The notes under the pieces: model-generated
The model's database searches: none
What the model was told of the DNA's origin: nothing
What the model saw: only the letters and a program-made list of their open reading frames with translations
Position numbers and translations under genes: made by a program
Shown: piece by piece, positions 56,418 to 64,000 of the stretch
How the letters are laid out: each line of letters opens with the position of its first letter
Numbering within the stretch: the stretch's first letter is position 1
Assembly (NCBI RefSeq): GCF_015674855.1
Contig: NZ_JADMLG010000012.1
Span: 186,001 to 250,000 of the forward strand
DNA: 64,000 bases
Direction: 5' to 3'
Source: Nocardia bovistercoris
Lineage (GTDB): Bacteria > Actinomycetota > Actinomycetes > Mycobacteriales > Mycobacteriaceae

Positions 56418-57398
56418 TCAGCCGACGCGGCGGAAGGGGGTGCGGCGGCGTTCGGTGCCGGGCCAGGTGCGGCGGCTCAGTTGTTTGTCGACCGCTTCGA
56501 CCACCTCGGAGACGTCGATGCGGAGCAATCCCGGGTCGGGAGTGTCGGCCTCGCGGTCGCCGATGCCGCCCGCCCACAGCACCGCGTGCCTGCCGAGCAG
56601 ATGCTGCGGCGGCCCACCGCGGCGTGGCGGCGTCGGCCCGTACATGAGCACCGTGCGGGTGCCGAACGCGGTCGCCAGACGCGCGACACCGGTGTCGCCG
56701 CTGATCACCAGCGACGCCTCGGCGACGGTGGCGGCCAGTTCGATCAGGTTCTGTTCACCGGCGAGCACCCGGCGCACCGGTAGTCCGGCGCGGGCGGCGA
56801 TGCTCAGCGCGATATCGCGTTCGAATTCGTCGCCGGTGAGCACCACTTCGCGGCCGATGACGAGTAGGTGCCGGATCACGGCGGCGAACCGGTCGGGCGG
56901 CCAGCGGCGGGCGGGTGCGCCCGCGCCGATGTGCACCACGACGCAGTCGCGGTGGCTGATGCTCGAGACGGGCGGCACGAGGCCGAGATTGCGGCGGTCG
57001 GCGTCGATGCCGTCGGATTCGAGCAGGTGACACCAGCGGTCGACCTCGTGCACGTCCTCTCGCCAGAGCGGGCCGCCGAGTTCGGGGAACGACGGATGGT
57101 GGTAGGTGAGGATGCGGTCGGGTTCGGTGCGGTGCAGCGCGGTGATGCTCTCGGTGCTCGGCTCGTGCAGGTTCACCGCGAGCCGAGGACGCGGGCCGTC
57201 CCAGCGCAGGGCCGCGGGATCGCCCGCGGGTACCAGCGCGTCGACCGAGGCGATGAGATCGACGATCGGCTTGAGGCGTTGCGGTGCGGCGAGCACGATG
57301 TGGTCGCTCGGGTCGGCTCGCCGTAACGCGCGCAACGCCGGGAGCGCGGTGAGCACATCACCGAGTCCGCATGCCTGTAGCACGAGTACTACCGCCAC
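56418..57398 (-). CDS. Glycosyltransferase family 9 (heptosyltransferase-like)
   Basis: A 326-residue GT-B fold transferase of the GT9 (heptosyltransferase) type. The N-terminal domain begins VLVLQACGLGDVLTALPALRALRRA, with the family G-x-G-D-x-L motif. The C-terminal donor domain carries VVVHIGAGAPARRWPPDRFAAVI and ISGDTGVARLATAFGTRTVLMYGPTPP. Actinobacteria lack lipopolysaccharide, so the acceptor is probably another glycan or a small molecule. GTG 57398 was chosen over TTG 57404 because AGGAG at 57405-57409 lies six bases before it. No partner genes mark a pathway. Confidence 0.85.
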   Translation of the reverse strand: MAVVLVLQACGLGDVLTALPALRALRRADPSDHIVLAAPQRLKPIVDLIASVDALVPAGDPAALRWDGPRPRLAVNLHEPSTESITALHRTEPDRILTYHHPSFPELGGPLWREDVHEVDRWCHLLESDGIDADRRNLGLVPPVSSISHRDCVVVHIGAGAPARRWPPDRFAAVIRHLLVIGREVVLTGDEFERDIALSIAARAGLPVRRVLAGEQNLIELAATVAEASLVISGDTGVARLATAFGTRTVLMYGPTPPRRGGPPQHLLGRHAVLWAGGIGDREADTPDPGLLRIDVSEVVEAVDKQLSRRTWPGTERRRTPFRRVG

Positions 57399-57556
57399 CG
57401 TCAACTCCTAGCCACCCGACACGAGTTCACTTCCGATGATTTACTTCCCGCGCGGTCGCGGCGGTAAACGTCGGATCGGTGCGCCCATATCGATGGCACC
57501 GCGCCGGGCGGCGCAGTAACCTCGCAGGTAGCGGCCCCTACAGCAAGGAGTAACCC

Positions 57557-57970
57557 ATGGTCTCCAGGCTCAATCCGTATCTCGGTTTCGGTGAGAACGC
57601 CCGCGCGGCGCTCGAGTTCTATCGCGACATCTTCGGCGGCACGCTCACCCTCAGCACCTTCGGCGAATTCGGCGACAAACAAGCGCCGGGCGCGGATCTG
57701 GTCATGCACGGCATGCTGGAGACGCCGAACGGCTTCACGCTGATGGCCGCCGACACCCCGCCCGGTATGGACTTCACACCGGGCAGCAGCATCTCGGTGA
57801 GCCTCAGCGGCGACGACGGCGACGAGCTGCGCGGCTACTGGGGGCGGCTGTCCGCGGACGGCACGGTCAGCGTGCCGCTGGAGAAACAGATGTGGGGCGA
57901 CGAGTTCGGGATGTGCCAGGACAAGTTCGGCGTCGCCTGGATGGTGAACATCGCCGCGCCGACCCAGTAG
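57557..57970 (+). CDS. VOC-superfamily PhnB-like protein
   Basis: A 137-residue PhnB/DUF1338-type vicinal-oxygen-chelate protein. The two babbb units begin at RLNPYLGFGENARAALEFYRDIFGG and at FTPGSSISVSLSGDDGDELRGYWGRL. The C-terminal KQMWGDEFGMCQDKFGVAWMVNI is the conserved closing motif. ATG 57557 follows AAGGAG. PhnB-like proteins are usually of unknown function; the metal-ligand residues are not clearly conserved. Confidence 0.85.
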   Translation: MVSRLNPYLGFGENARAALEFYRDIFGGTLTLSTFGEFGDKQAPGADLVMHGMLETPNGFTLMAADTPPGMDFTPGSSISVSLSGDDGDELRGYWGRLSADGTVSVPLEKQMWGDEFGMCQDKFGVAWMVNIAAPTQ

Positions 57971-58043
57971 CCGACCCGGCGCGCGGTGCGCTTTGTGTAG
58001 CAAATGATCAGTAATCCTGTCGGGTGCGGAATAACATCAGGTT

Positions 58044-58622
58044 ATGACCGCAAACAGTGTGCTCGACGGGCCTCTGCAGTCGCTCGCGAAGACGGCCTGG
58101 CAATCGGTTCTGGTCCTCGGTCTGCTCTCGGTGATCCTCGGCGTCGTGATGCTGGTGTGGTCGGGGCCGACCCTGGTCGTCGCGGGCATCCTGTTCGGCA
58201 TCTACCTGATCGTCACGGGCGTGCTGCAGCTGGTGGCCGCCTTCGGTTCGGGTGTCGGCGCCGGGATGCGCGTGCTGTATTTCGTCACCGGCGTGCTGTG
58301 CGTCATCATCGGCCTGTTCTGCTTCCGCGACGAACTGGCCTCGATCATGTTGCTCGGTCTCTGGATCGGTATCGGGTGGCTGTTCCGCGGCGTGGCCCTG
58401 CTGGTCGGTGCGCTCTCCGAACCGGTGCCGGGTCGCGGCTGGCAGATCTTCTTCGGTGTGGTCACCGCGATCGCGGGCGTGGTGCTGATCGTGTGGCCGA
58501 TCACCTCGACGACCACGCTGGTGCGGGTCGCGGGCATCTGGTTGATCGTGCTCGGCATCATGGAGATCGTCAGTTCCTTCGGTATCCGCAGGGACGCCAA
58601 GCAAATTCCCGCGGGCGTCTGA
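58044..58622 (+). CDS. HdeD-family membrane protein
   Basis: A 192-residue protein with six membrane segments in three pairs, the pattern of HdeD/DUF308 proteins (SVLVLGLLSVILGVVMLVWSG and FFGVVTAIAGVVLIVWP are the internal repeats). HdeD is linked to acid resistance in E. coli, but actinobacterial members have no defined role. ATG 58044 is the start. The transcript may have a short leader, since AT-rich GGAATAACATCAGG lies immediately upstream. Confidence 0.87.
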   Translation: MTANSVLDGPLQSLAKTAWQSVLVLGLLSVILGVVMLVWSGPTLVVAGILFGIYLIVTGVLQLVAAFGSGVGAGMRVLYFVTGVLCVIIGLFCFRDELASIMLLGLWIGIGWLFRGVALLVGALSEPVPGRGWQIFFGVVTAIAGVVLIVWPITSTTTLVRVAGIWLIVLGIMEIVSSFGIRRDAKQIPAGV

Positions 58623-58783
58623 CCGAGACCCGCAGGCTCCGGCTCGCGCGACACGCGCGTGCCGGAGTTCGCGCGTCCGGAGACAGCCACCGCGCCGCGT
58701 TCCCGACACTCCGGAACAACTCCAGCTAGAAGCGCCTTTTCCGGTATTGCCGAGATCGGTCGCTCATTGTGTGCTGTGCTCGA

Positions 58784-60190
58784 GTGGTGAGCCGAGTCCA
58801 CTGGGGACACATCTTCCACGTCGCGGGCCGACCCACCGTCGAGGACGCCGCCGACGCGCTGATCTCGGTGCCGGACGGCGCGCTGGTCGTCGACGACGAC
58901 GGCCGCATCCGCTATTGCGGCGAACGCGCCGAACTGCCCGCACCGGCGCGTGGCGATATCGTCGTCGACCATCGCCCCGGCTATCTGCTGCCCGGATTCG
59001 TCGACACCCACGTACATTTCCCGCAGACCTTCGCGGGCGACGCCTACGGCGGCGGGCAACTGCTGGAATGGCTGACCCGCTGCGTCTACCCGGCCGAGGC
59101 CCGTTTCGCCGATCCCGGGTTCGCGCGCGAGGCGGCCGTCGAATTCTGCCGCCGCCGCGTCGCCGTCGGCACCACCGCCGCGATGGTGTTCGGGTCGGCT
59201 TTCCGGCAGGCTCAGGACGCCCTGTTCGGCGAGACGCACCGGCGCGGTCTGCGGATGGTCAGCGGTCGCGGCGTCCAGACCACCGGCGAGCCCGCCGCGG
59301 CGCCGCTGTTCACCCCGGAGGCCGAGGTGGTGCGGTCGGTACGCGCTGAGATCGACGCCTGGCACGCCGCCGACACCGGCGAGGTCGACACCGCGCTGCT
59401 GCACGTGGCGATCGTGCCGCGCTTCGCGCTCTCGGTGACTCCCGAGACGCTGCGCCGCCTCGGCGAACTCTACGACCAGGTGCGCGATCGCGGCGTGTAC
59501 TTCCACACCCACCTGAACGAGAACAACCGGCCCGGCACCGGTGAGGTCGACACCACCAAGCGGGTCTACGGCGTGCGGTCCTACCTCGACACCTACGACG
59601 GCCGCTTCCTGCCGGGCTCGGAGATCGGCGGCTCAACCCTGCTCGGCCGTCGCAGCATCCTCGCGCACGCGGTGCACTGTCAGGACGCCGAACTCGCGCG
59701 CATGGCAGAGACCGGGACCTCGATCGCGCACTGCCCGGTATCCCAGCAGTTCCTCGGTTCGGGCACCATGCCGTGGCGCCGCACGGTCGCCTCCGGTGTC
59801 ACGGTGGCGGCGGGCACCGACTACGGCGGCGGTGACGAGTGGGCGATACCGAGGGTGCTGGCGAGCGCGTTCAAGGTGCACATCTCCGAGCCGGGCGAGG
59901 ACGGTGTGTCGCTGCATCCGGCGCAGCTGCTGTTCACCGGGACCTTGGCCGGTGCGCGCGCACTCGACATGGAACGGCGCTTCGGCAATTTCGACCTCGG
60001 CAAGGAGGCCGATTTCGTGGTGGTCGACCCGTCCGGTTCGCCCGCGCTCGCCGCGACCCTGGCCGACGGGACCCGGTCCGAGGATCCGCTGCTCGCCCGC
60101 GACCAGACCTTGTTCGCCCTGCTGATGGGGTTGGACGAGCGCGCGGTCGCGGGGGTGTACGTCCAGGGTCGCCGCGTCGACGACCACTGA
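58784..60190 (+). CDS. Guanine deaminase-type amidohydrolase
   Basis: A 468-residue amidohydrolase that resembles guanine deaminase, which converts guanine to xanthine. The metal-site motifs are GFVDTHVHFPQTFAGD (HxH), YFHTHLNEN, HAVHCQD and VAAGTDYGGG. FPQ after the HxH motif and the closely spaced SxxHCP motif (SIAHCPVSQQFLGSG) are characteristic of guanine deaminases. Two adjacent GTG codons, 58784 and 58787, could both start it. The ABM gene begins at its stop (TGATG), so the two are co-expressed. Purine salvage is the likely role. Confidence 0.85.
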   Translation: MVSRVHWGHIFHVAGRPTVEDAADALISVPDGALVVDDDGRIRYCGERAELPAPARGDIVVDHRPGYLLPGFVDTHVHFPQTFAGDAYGGGQLLEWLTRCVYPAEARFADPGFAREAAVEFCRRRVAVGTTAAMVFGSAFRQAQDALFGETHRRGLRMVSGRGVQTTGEPAAAPLFTPEAEVVRSVRAEIDAWHAADTGEVDTALLHVAIVPRFALSVTPETLRRLGELYDQVRDRGVYFHTHLNENNRPGTGEVDTTKRVYGVRSYLDTYDGRFLPGSEIGGSTLLGRRSILAHAVHCQDAELARMAETGTSIAHCPVSQQFLGSGTMPWRRTVASGVTVAAGTDYGGGDEWAIPRVLASAFKVHISEPGEDGVSLHPAQLLFTGTLAGARALDMERRFGNFDLGKEADFVVVDPSGSPALAATLADGTRSEDPLLARDQTLFALLMGLDERAVAGVYVQGRRVDDH

Positions 60191-61137
60191 TGTCCGCGAC
60201 CGCCGTCACCGTCTTCCACCCTCCCGCCGATCTCGCCGACTTCCGCGCATGGCTTCCACGCTTCATCGAGATCGCTTCGGCTGTAGAAGGATTCGAGAAA
60301 GCCGCACGCGCGGTGAGTGACGAGCCGCTGCTCGCCCCCGGTCTCGGCGTCACCTTCCGCACCGAGGCGCAGGCGCACGAATTCCTCGACTCGCGGGCCC
60401 GCGCCGCCGTGCTCGCCGAGGGACAGCGTCGCGGATTCCTGCGCGGCGCTTCGGATCTGGTGATCGTGGCCGGGCAGACGCCGCCGCCGGGGATCGGCGT
60501 GTTCCGCCACAGCGTCGCGGCGGGCAGGGAAGCGGATTTCGTCGCCACCGAGGTGCGGCTGGTGACGCTGAGCGCGAGCTTCCCCGGATTCGACGGCGCC
60601 GCGCTGTTCGGCGACGGCGGTCCCGGCGAATGGTATTCGGTGCTGCGTTTCCGCACGCCGGGTCAGCTGGCGACCTGGATGGGCTCGGCGCAGCGGGCCG
60701 AGGCGCTGCCCGCGCTGCGCTCGGAACTGACCGAGGATTTCCTGGTCGAGGCGCACACCACGCCGTTCGGTTCCACGCTGCGCACCGTGAACGGCCGCAC
60801 CGAGGTGACGCCGACCTGGAAGATCGCCATGCTCGTGCTGCTTGTGCTGTATCCGACGGTGATGACGCTGTCGCGTTTCCTCGGCCCGGTGCTCGACGCC
60901 GCGGGCGCGCCGCCGTGGCTGGCGATGTGGTTGAGCCAGATCGTCAGCGTGGCCGCGATGAGCTGGGTGCTCTCGCCCGTGGTGGCCTGGTGTTTCCGGC
61001 GCTGGCTCGATCCGGTGGACGGCGCGGGCGGGCGCGCGAGTCTGGCGGGTGCGGGAGTGGTGATTGTCCTCTACGCGCTGACGCTGCTGCTGTTCGCGTC
61101 CGTGACCTGGCTCCAGTACTGGGATTACGACAACTGA
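60190..61137 (+). CDS. Antibiotic-biosynthesis-monooxygenase-like protein with membrane segments
   Basis: A 315-residue protein. Residues 1-195 appear to hold two ferredoxin-like ABM units (FHPPADLADFRAWLPRFIEIASAVEGF and VFRHSVAAGREADFVATEVRLVTLSASFPGF). Residues about 215-310 add three hydrophobic helices (KIAMLVLLVLYPTVMTLSRFLGP, WLSQIVSVAAMSWVLSPVVAW and VVIVLYALTLLLFASVTWL). The ATG overlaps the deaminase stop. ABM proteins are often heme-degrading or polyketide-oxidising, but the membrane-fused form has no known role here. Confidence 0.8.
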   Translation: MSATAVTVFHPPADLADFRAWLPRFIEIASAVEGFEKAARAVSDEPLLAPGLGVTFRTEAQAHEFLDSRARAAVLAEGQRRGFLRGASDLVIVAGQTPPPGIGVFRHSVAAGREADFVATEVRLVTLSASFPGFDGAALFGDGGPGEWYSVLRFRTPGQLATWMGSAQRAEALPALRSELTEDFLVEAHTTPFGSTLRTVNGRTEVTPTWKIAMLVLLVLYPTVMTLSRFLGPVLDAAGAPPWLAMWLSQIVSVAAMSWVLSPVVAWCFRRWLDPVDGAGGRASLAGAGVVIVLYALTLLLFASVTWLQYWDYDN

Positions 61138-61142
61138 GGGCG

Positions 61143-62354
61143 CTACTGGCGGTAGGTCGCCAGGAAGCGGCCGATGCGGCCGATGATCGCCTCCAGCTCG
61201 TCGGCGTGCGGCAGGGTGACGATGCGGAAGTGGTCGGGGCGCGGCCAGTTGAAGCCGGTGCCCTGCACGATGTGGATCTTCTCTTGGAGCAGCAGGTCGA
61301 GGACGAAGCGTTCGTCGTCGTGGATGCGGTACATCTCGGTGTCGATGCGCGGGAAGGCGTAGAGCGCGCCCTGCGGTTTCACGCAGGTGATGCCCGGAAT
61401 CGCGTTGAGCGACTCCCAGGCGCGGTCGCGCTGTTCGCGCAGTCGCCCGCCGGGCAGGGTGAGGTCGTAGATGCTCTGGTAGCCGCCGAGCGCGGCCTGC
61501 ACGGCCTGCTGACCCGGCACGTTCGCGCACAGCCGCATGCCCGCGAGCATGGTGAGTCCCTCGAGGTAGTTGTCGGCGTGCTGGGTCGGCCCCGACACGA
61601 CGAGCCAGCCGGAGCGGAATCCCGCGCAGCGGTAGGACTTCGACAATCCGGAGAAGGTGAGGCACAGCAGGTCGGGCGCGAGGGCGGCGGCCGCGACGTG
61701 CGCGGAGCCGTCGTAGCGGATCTTGTCGTAGATCTCGTCGGCGAGCACCACCAGCTGGTGGCGGCGCGCCACGTCGAGCACGGCGCGCAGGACTTCGGGC
61801 GGATAGACCGCGCCGGTGGGGTTGTTGGGGTTGATGAGCACGATGGCGCGGGTGCGGTCGGTGATCTTGGCTTCGATGTCGGCGATGTCGGGATACCAGT
61901 CGGCGCCCTCGTCACAGACGTAGTGCACGGCGCGCCCGCCGTTGAGGGTGGTGGCGGCGGTCCACAGCGGGAAGTCGGGCGCGGGCACCAGTACCTCGTC
62001 GCCGTTCTCCAGCAGGCCTGTCATCGCCATCATGACCAGTTCGGAGACGCCGTTGCCGAGGAACACCTCCTCGACGTCGACCTCGGTGAGGCCGAGGGTC
62101 TGGTAGTACTGCACCACCGCGCGGCGGGCGGGCAGCAGCCCCTTGGACGAGGTGTAGCCGCTCGAGCCGGGCAGGCTGCGCACGATGTCCTGGAGGATCT
62201 CCGGCGGCGCCTCGAAGCCGAAGGGCAGCGGATTGCCGGTGTTGAGCTTGACGACGTGATGGCCTTCGGATTCCAGGCGCGCGGCGTGTTCGGCCACCGG
62301 CCCGCGGATCTCGTAGGACACGCCCGTCAGTTTGCTCGACTGTCTGACCTGCAT
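61143..62354 (-). CDS. PLP-dependent aminotransferase, AlaT-like
   Basis: A 403-residue class I/II aminotransferase similar to alanine/glutamate-pyruvate aminotransferase AlaT. The fold includes LNTGNPLPFGFEAPPEI, LVPAPDFPLWTAATTLNGG, INPNNPTGAVYPPE with the Asn of the PLP ring contact, LADEIYDKIRYD and the Schiff-base lysine in FSGLSKSYRCAGFRSGW. The start is ATG 62354, with AGGAGAGG upstream at 6-nt spacing. The gene diverges from an HxlR regulator and two perfect operator sites lie between. It probably makes alanine from pyruvate and glutamate. Confidence 0.9.
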   Translation of the reverse strand: MQVRQSSKLTGVSYEIRGPVAEHAARLESEGHHVVKLNTGNPLPFGFEAPPEILQDIVRSLPGSSGYTSSKGLLPARRAVVQYYQTLGLTEVDVEEVFLGNGVSELVMMAMTGLLENGDEVLVPAPDFPLWTAATTLNGGRAVHYVCDEGADWYPDIADIEAKITDRTRAIVLINPNNPTGAVYPPEVLRAVLDVARRHQLVVLADEIYDKIRYDGSAHVAAAALAPDLLCLTFSGLSKSYRCAGFRSGWLVVSGPTQHADNYLEGLTMLAGMRLCANVPGQQAVQAALGGYQSIYDLTLPGGRLREQRDRAWESLNAIPGITCVKPQGALYAFPRIDTEMYRIHDDERFVLDLLLQEKIHIVQGTGFNWPRPDHFRIVTLPHADELEAIIGRIGRFLATYRQ

Positions 62355-62389
62355 GGACACCCTCTCCTCGATACGAATGCGGCTACTCT

Positions 62390-62427
62390 ACTTGGAATCT
62401 CCAAGTTTGCACTTGGATTTTCCAAGT
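62390..62427. promoter_or_regulatory. Two perfect 17-bp palindromic operators before the HxlR gene
   Basis: ACTTGGAATCTCCAAGT at 62390-62406 and ACTTGGATTTTCCAAGT at 62411-62427 both have perfect ACTTGGA/TCCAAGT arms around a 3-bp centre. The centres are 21 bp apart, two helical turns. They fill the gap between the aminotransferase ATG and the HxlR start, as expected for an autoregulating HxlR protein. A TACAGT hexamer at 62435-62440 lies seven bases before GTG 62447, suggesting a leaderless transcript. Confidence 0.85.
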
Positions 62428-62446
62428 GGCAGGTTACAGTGGTCAC

Positions 62447-63040
62447 GTGCCACGCCGAAGCTACGACCACTACTGCGCGGTGAGCCGCGCGCTCGACGTC
62501 GTCGGTGACCGTTGGAGTCTGCTGCTCGTGCGCGAATTGTGTTCGGGCCCGCGCCGATACAGCGATCTGTTCGCCGACCTCCCCGGAATCAGCACCGACG
62601 TGCTCGCCACCCGGCTGCGCGAGCTGGAACGCGAGGGCGTGCTCACCCGAGGCCGCGTGCGCGGGCGCGGCGGCGCTGCGGTCTACGAGCTCACCGCGGC
62701 GGGCGCGGCATTGCGTCCGGTCCTGGACGCGCTGTCGGCGTGGGGCACACCGCTGCTCGACGGCCGCCGCGAGACCGACGCGGTGCGCGCGCACTGGTTC
62801 GCCCTGCCGCTGGGGCGTGCCGTGGCCCGGCGGGTGCGCTCCGGCGCGGTCACCGTGCGCATCGGCGAGACCGTCTTCCACGTGGTGGTCGATCCCGACG
62901 CGGGAATCACCCACCACGACGGACCGGCGCCCGCCGCCGACCTGGAACTCGACCTACCCCTCGACACCGCCGTCGCCGTCGCGACCGGCGCGCTGTCGCT
63001 GGACGAGGTCATCGAGGGGAGCGCCGCCGCGCAGGTATGA
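62447..63040 (+). CDS. HxlR-family transcriptional regulator with SCP2-like C-terminal domain
   Basis: A 197-residue protein. Residues 1-95 are an HxlR-type winged helix: CAVSRALDVVGDRWSLLLVRELCSGPRRYSDLFADLPGISTDVLATRLRELEREGVL. VVGDRWSLLLVREL is the family signature. The C-terminal 90 residues, including VRIGETVFHVVVDP and LELDLPLDTAVAVATGALSLDEVIE, match the SCP2-like sterol-carrier fold often fused to this group in actinobacteria. GTG 62447 follows a TACAGT element without a leader. Two perfect palindromes precede it. Confidence 0.9.
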   Translation: MPRRSYDHYCAVSRALDVVGDRWSLLLVRELCSGPRRYSDLFADLPGISTDVLATRLRELEREGVLTRGRVRGRGGAAVYELTAAGAALRPVLDALSAWGTPLLDGRRETDAVRAHWFALPLGRAVARRVRSGAVTVRIGETVFHVVVDPDAGITHHDGPAPAADLELDLPLDTAVAVATGALSLDEVIEGSAAAQV

Positions 63041-63121
63041 CGGAAGTGTGACGTGGCGCGGGAGCGGGGATTTTCCGGCGCGGTCGCGTCGTTGTACGTG
63101 GAGCCGAAACGAGGAGGTCAT

Positions 63122-63574
63122 GTGGCACAGGAATACCACCGGAATCCCGCGGCGACGGCCGCCCTGTCGCCCGAGCAGTACCACGTCACGCAGGAGAACG
63201 GCACCGAGCGCGCGTTCACCGGCGCGTATTGGGACAACCACGAGCCGGGGATCTACGTGGACGTGGTCTCCGGTGAACCGCTGTTCGCCTCGGTCCACAA
63301 GTTCGACAGCGGATCGGGATGGCCGAGTTTCACCAAGCCGCTCGATGCCGCGAACGTGGTGGAGAAGCGCGACTTCAGTCATCTGATGATCCGCACCGAG
63401 GTGCGGTCGGCGGGCGCGGACAGCCATCTCGGGCATGTCTTCACCGACGGCCCGAGAGCCGAGGGCGGGCTGCGATACTGCATCAACTCGGCTGCGCTGC
63501 GCTTCATCCACCTCGACGATCTCGAGGCGGAGGGCTACGGGCAGTACCGGACGATTTTCGAGGAGGACGTGTGA
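63122..63574 (+). CDS. msrB: Peptide-methionine (R)-S-oxide reductase MsrB, without zinc-binding cysteines
   Basis: A 150-residue enzyme that reduces methionine-R-sulfoxide in proteins. SPEQYHVTQENGTERAFTGAYWDNHEPGIY, KFDSGSGWPSF, GADSHLGHVFTDGP and the catalytic Cys120 in RYCINSAAL fit the family. The two CxxC zinc motifs are missing: the positions read VVSGEPLF and SAGADSHLG. This matches the non-zinc MsrB class. GTG 63122 is chosen, with GAGGAG upstream at close spacing; ATG 63120 is out of frame. Its stop overlaps the msrA start. Confidence 0.9.
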   Translation: MAQEYHRNPAATAALSPEQYHVTQENGTERAFTGAYWDNHEPGIYVDVVSGEPLFASVHKFDSGSGWPSFTKPLDAANVVEKRDFSHLMIRTEVRSAGADSHLGHVFTDGPRAEGGLRYCINSAALRFIHLDDLEAEGYGQYRTIFEEDV

Positions 63575-64000
63575 GCGAGCCGCGCAAGGCGATTCTGGCG
63601 GGCGGATGTTTCTGGGGTATGCAGGATCTGATCCGCAAGCGCCCCGGTGTGCTCTCGACGCGAGTCGGCTACACCGGAGGCAGCAACGATCACCCCACCT
63701 ACCGCAACCATCCCGGTCACGCGGAGGCGGTGGAGATCGTCTACGACCCCGAGTCCACCGATTACCGCGCCCTGCTGGAATTCCTGTTCCAGATCCACGA
63801 TCCGACCACCAAGGATCGTCAGGGCAATGACGTCGGGTCGAGCTACCGTTCGGCGATCTTCTACCTCGACGAGGAGCAGAAGCAGGTCGCGCTCGACACC
63901 ATCGCCGACGTGGAGGCGTCGGGGCTGTGGCCGGGCACCGTGGTCACCGAGGTGACACCGGCGAGCGCCTTCTGGGATGCGGAGCCCGAGCACCAGGACT
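63571..64000 (+). CDS. msrA: Peptide-methionine (S)-S-oxide reductase MsrA, 3' end cut by window edge
   Basis: The first 143 residues of MsrA, which reduces methionine-S-sulfoxide. The catalytic Cys13 is in ILAGGCFWGMQDLI, followed by VGYTGGSNDHPTYRNHPGHAEAVEIVYDP and HDPTTKDRQGNDVGSSYRSAIFY, all conserved. GTG 63571 overlaps the msrB TGA as GTGA, so both repair enzymes are made from one mRNA. The C-terminus with any resolving cysteines lies beyond the window. Confidence 0.92.
   Translation, partial: MSEPRKAILAGGCFWGMQDLIRKRPGVLSTRVGYTGGSNDHPTYRNHPGHAEAVEIVYDPESTDYRALLEFLFQIHDPTTKDRQGNDVGSSYRSAIFYLDEEQKQVALDTIADVEASGLWPGTVVTEVTPASAFWDAEPEHQD

Overview
The window is GC-rich DNA from an actinomycete. 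It carries rbpA, an lnt-type lipoprotein acyltransferase, a DrrA/DrrB-type exporter beside a large NRPS, many GTG/TTG starts and several apparently leaderless genes. A mycolate-type actinobacterium, most likely Nocardia or a close relative, fits best; the genus is an inference. No tRNA, rRNA, CRISPR array, intact insertion sequence or prophage gene was recognised.

Layout. (1) 1-8615: an aromatic-compound catabolic island. A truncated MDR oxidoreductase diverges from an operon of ring-hydroxylating dioxygenase (alpha, ferredoxin, reductase, beta), meta-cleavage-type hydrolase, BphB-like dihydrodiol dehydrogenase, acyl-CoA ligase and a small unknown protein. An IclR regulator with paired operator-like sites follows. 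No ring-cleavage dioxygenase is present. (2) 8880-13300: a secreted LVIVD protein coupled to a DUF305 protein, then a decaying stretch with two hydrolase pseudogenes around a PucR-type regulator. (3) 13674-19479: an unfamiliar cassette of a small protein, a P-loop NTPase with about ten Sel1/TPR-like repeats, a LuxR-type response regulator, a histidine kinase and a degenerate kinase-like membrane protein. (4) 19541-30073: mainly housekeeping and small regulatory pairs. These include two PPOX/F420-type reductases, an XRE regulator divergent from a methionine aminopeptidase, a VOC protein divergent from a PadR regulator (both intergenic regions hold clear palindromic sites), tldD/pmbA, a TetR regulator, a TSUP permease and a sensor kinase. 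(5) 30085-36713: a DUF4132-like gene lying between that kinase and a NarL-type regulator, fxsA, a 111-bp tandem repeat array, an amidohydrolase and lnt with a repetitive N-terminus. (6) 36714-52744: an AT-rich leader, a 4555-residue four-module NRPS with a thioesterase, a possible 26-residue peptide, a DrrAB-type ABC exporter and a strong hairpin terminator. (7) 52758-64000: rbpA, a zinc-ribbon-like small protein, a membrane protein, an M23 peptidase, ArsR, GT9, VOC and HdeD proteins, guanine deaminase with a membrane ABM protein, an AlaT-like aminotransferase divergent from an HxlR regulator with two perfect 17-bp operators, then msrB and a truncated msrA.

How the genes work together. Region 1 should cis-dihydroxylate an aromatic ring, re-aromatise it, hydrolyse a ring-fission product made by an enzyme encoded elsewhere, and CoA-activate the released acid. 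Region 6 should make and export a four-residue peptide that begins with serine. Module 1 resembles EntF, but no aryl-acid genes, MbtH gene or iron-box-like sequence were seen, so calling it a siderophore would be premature.
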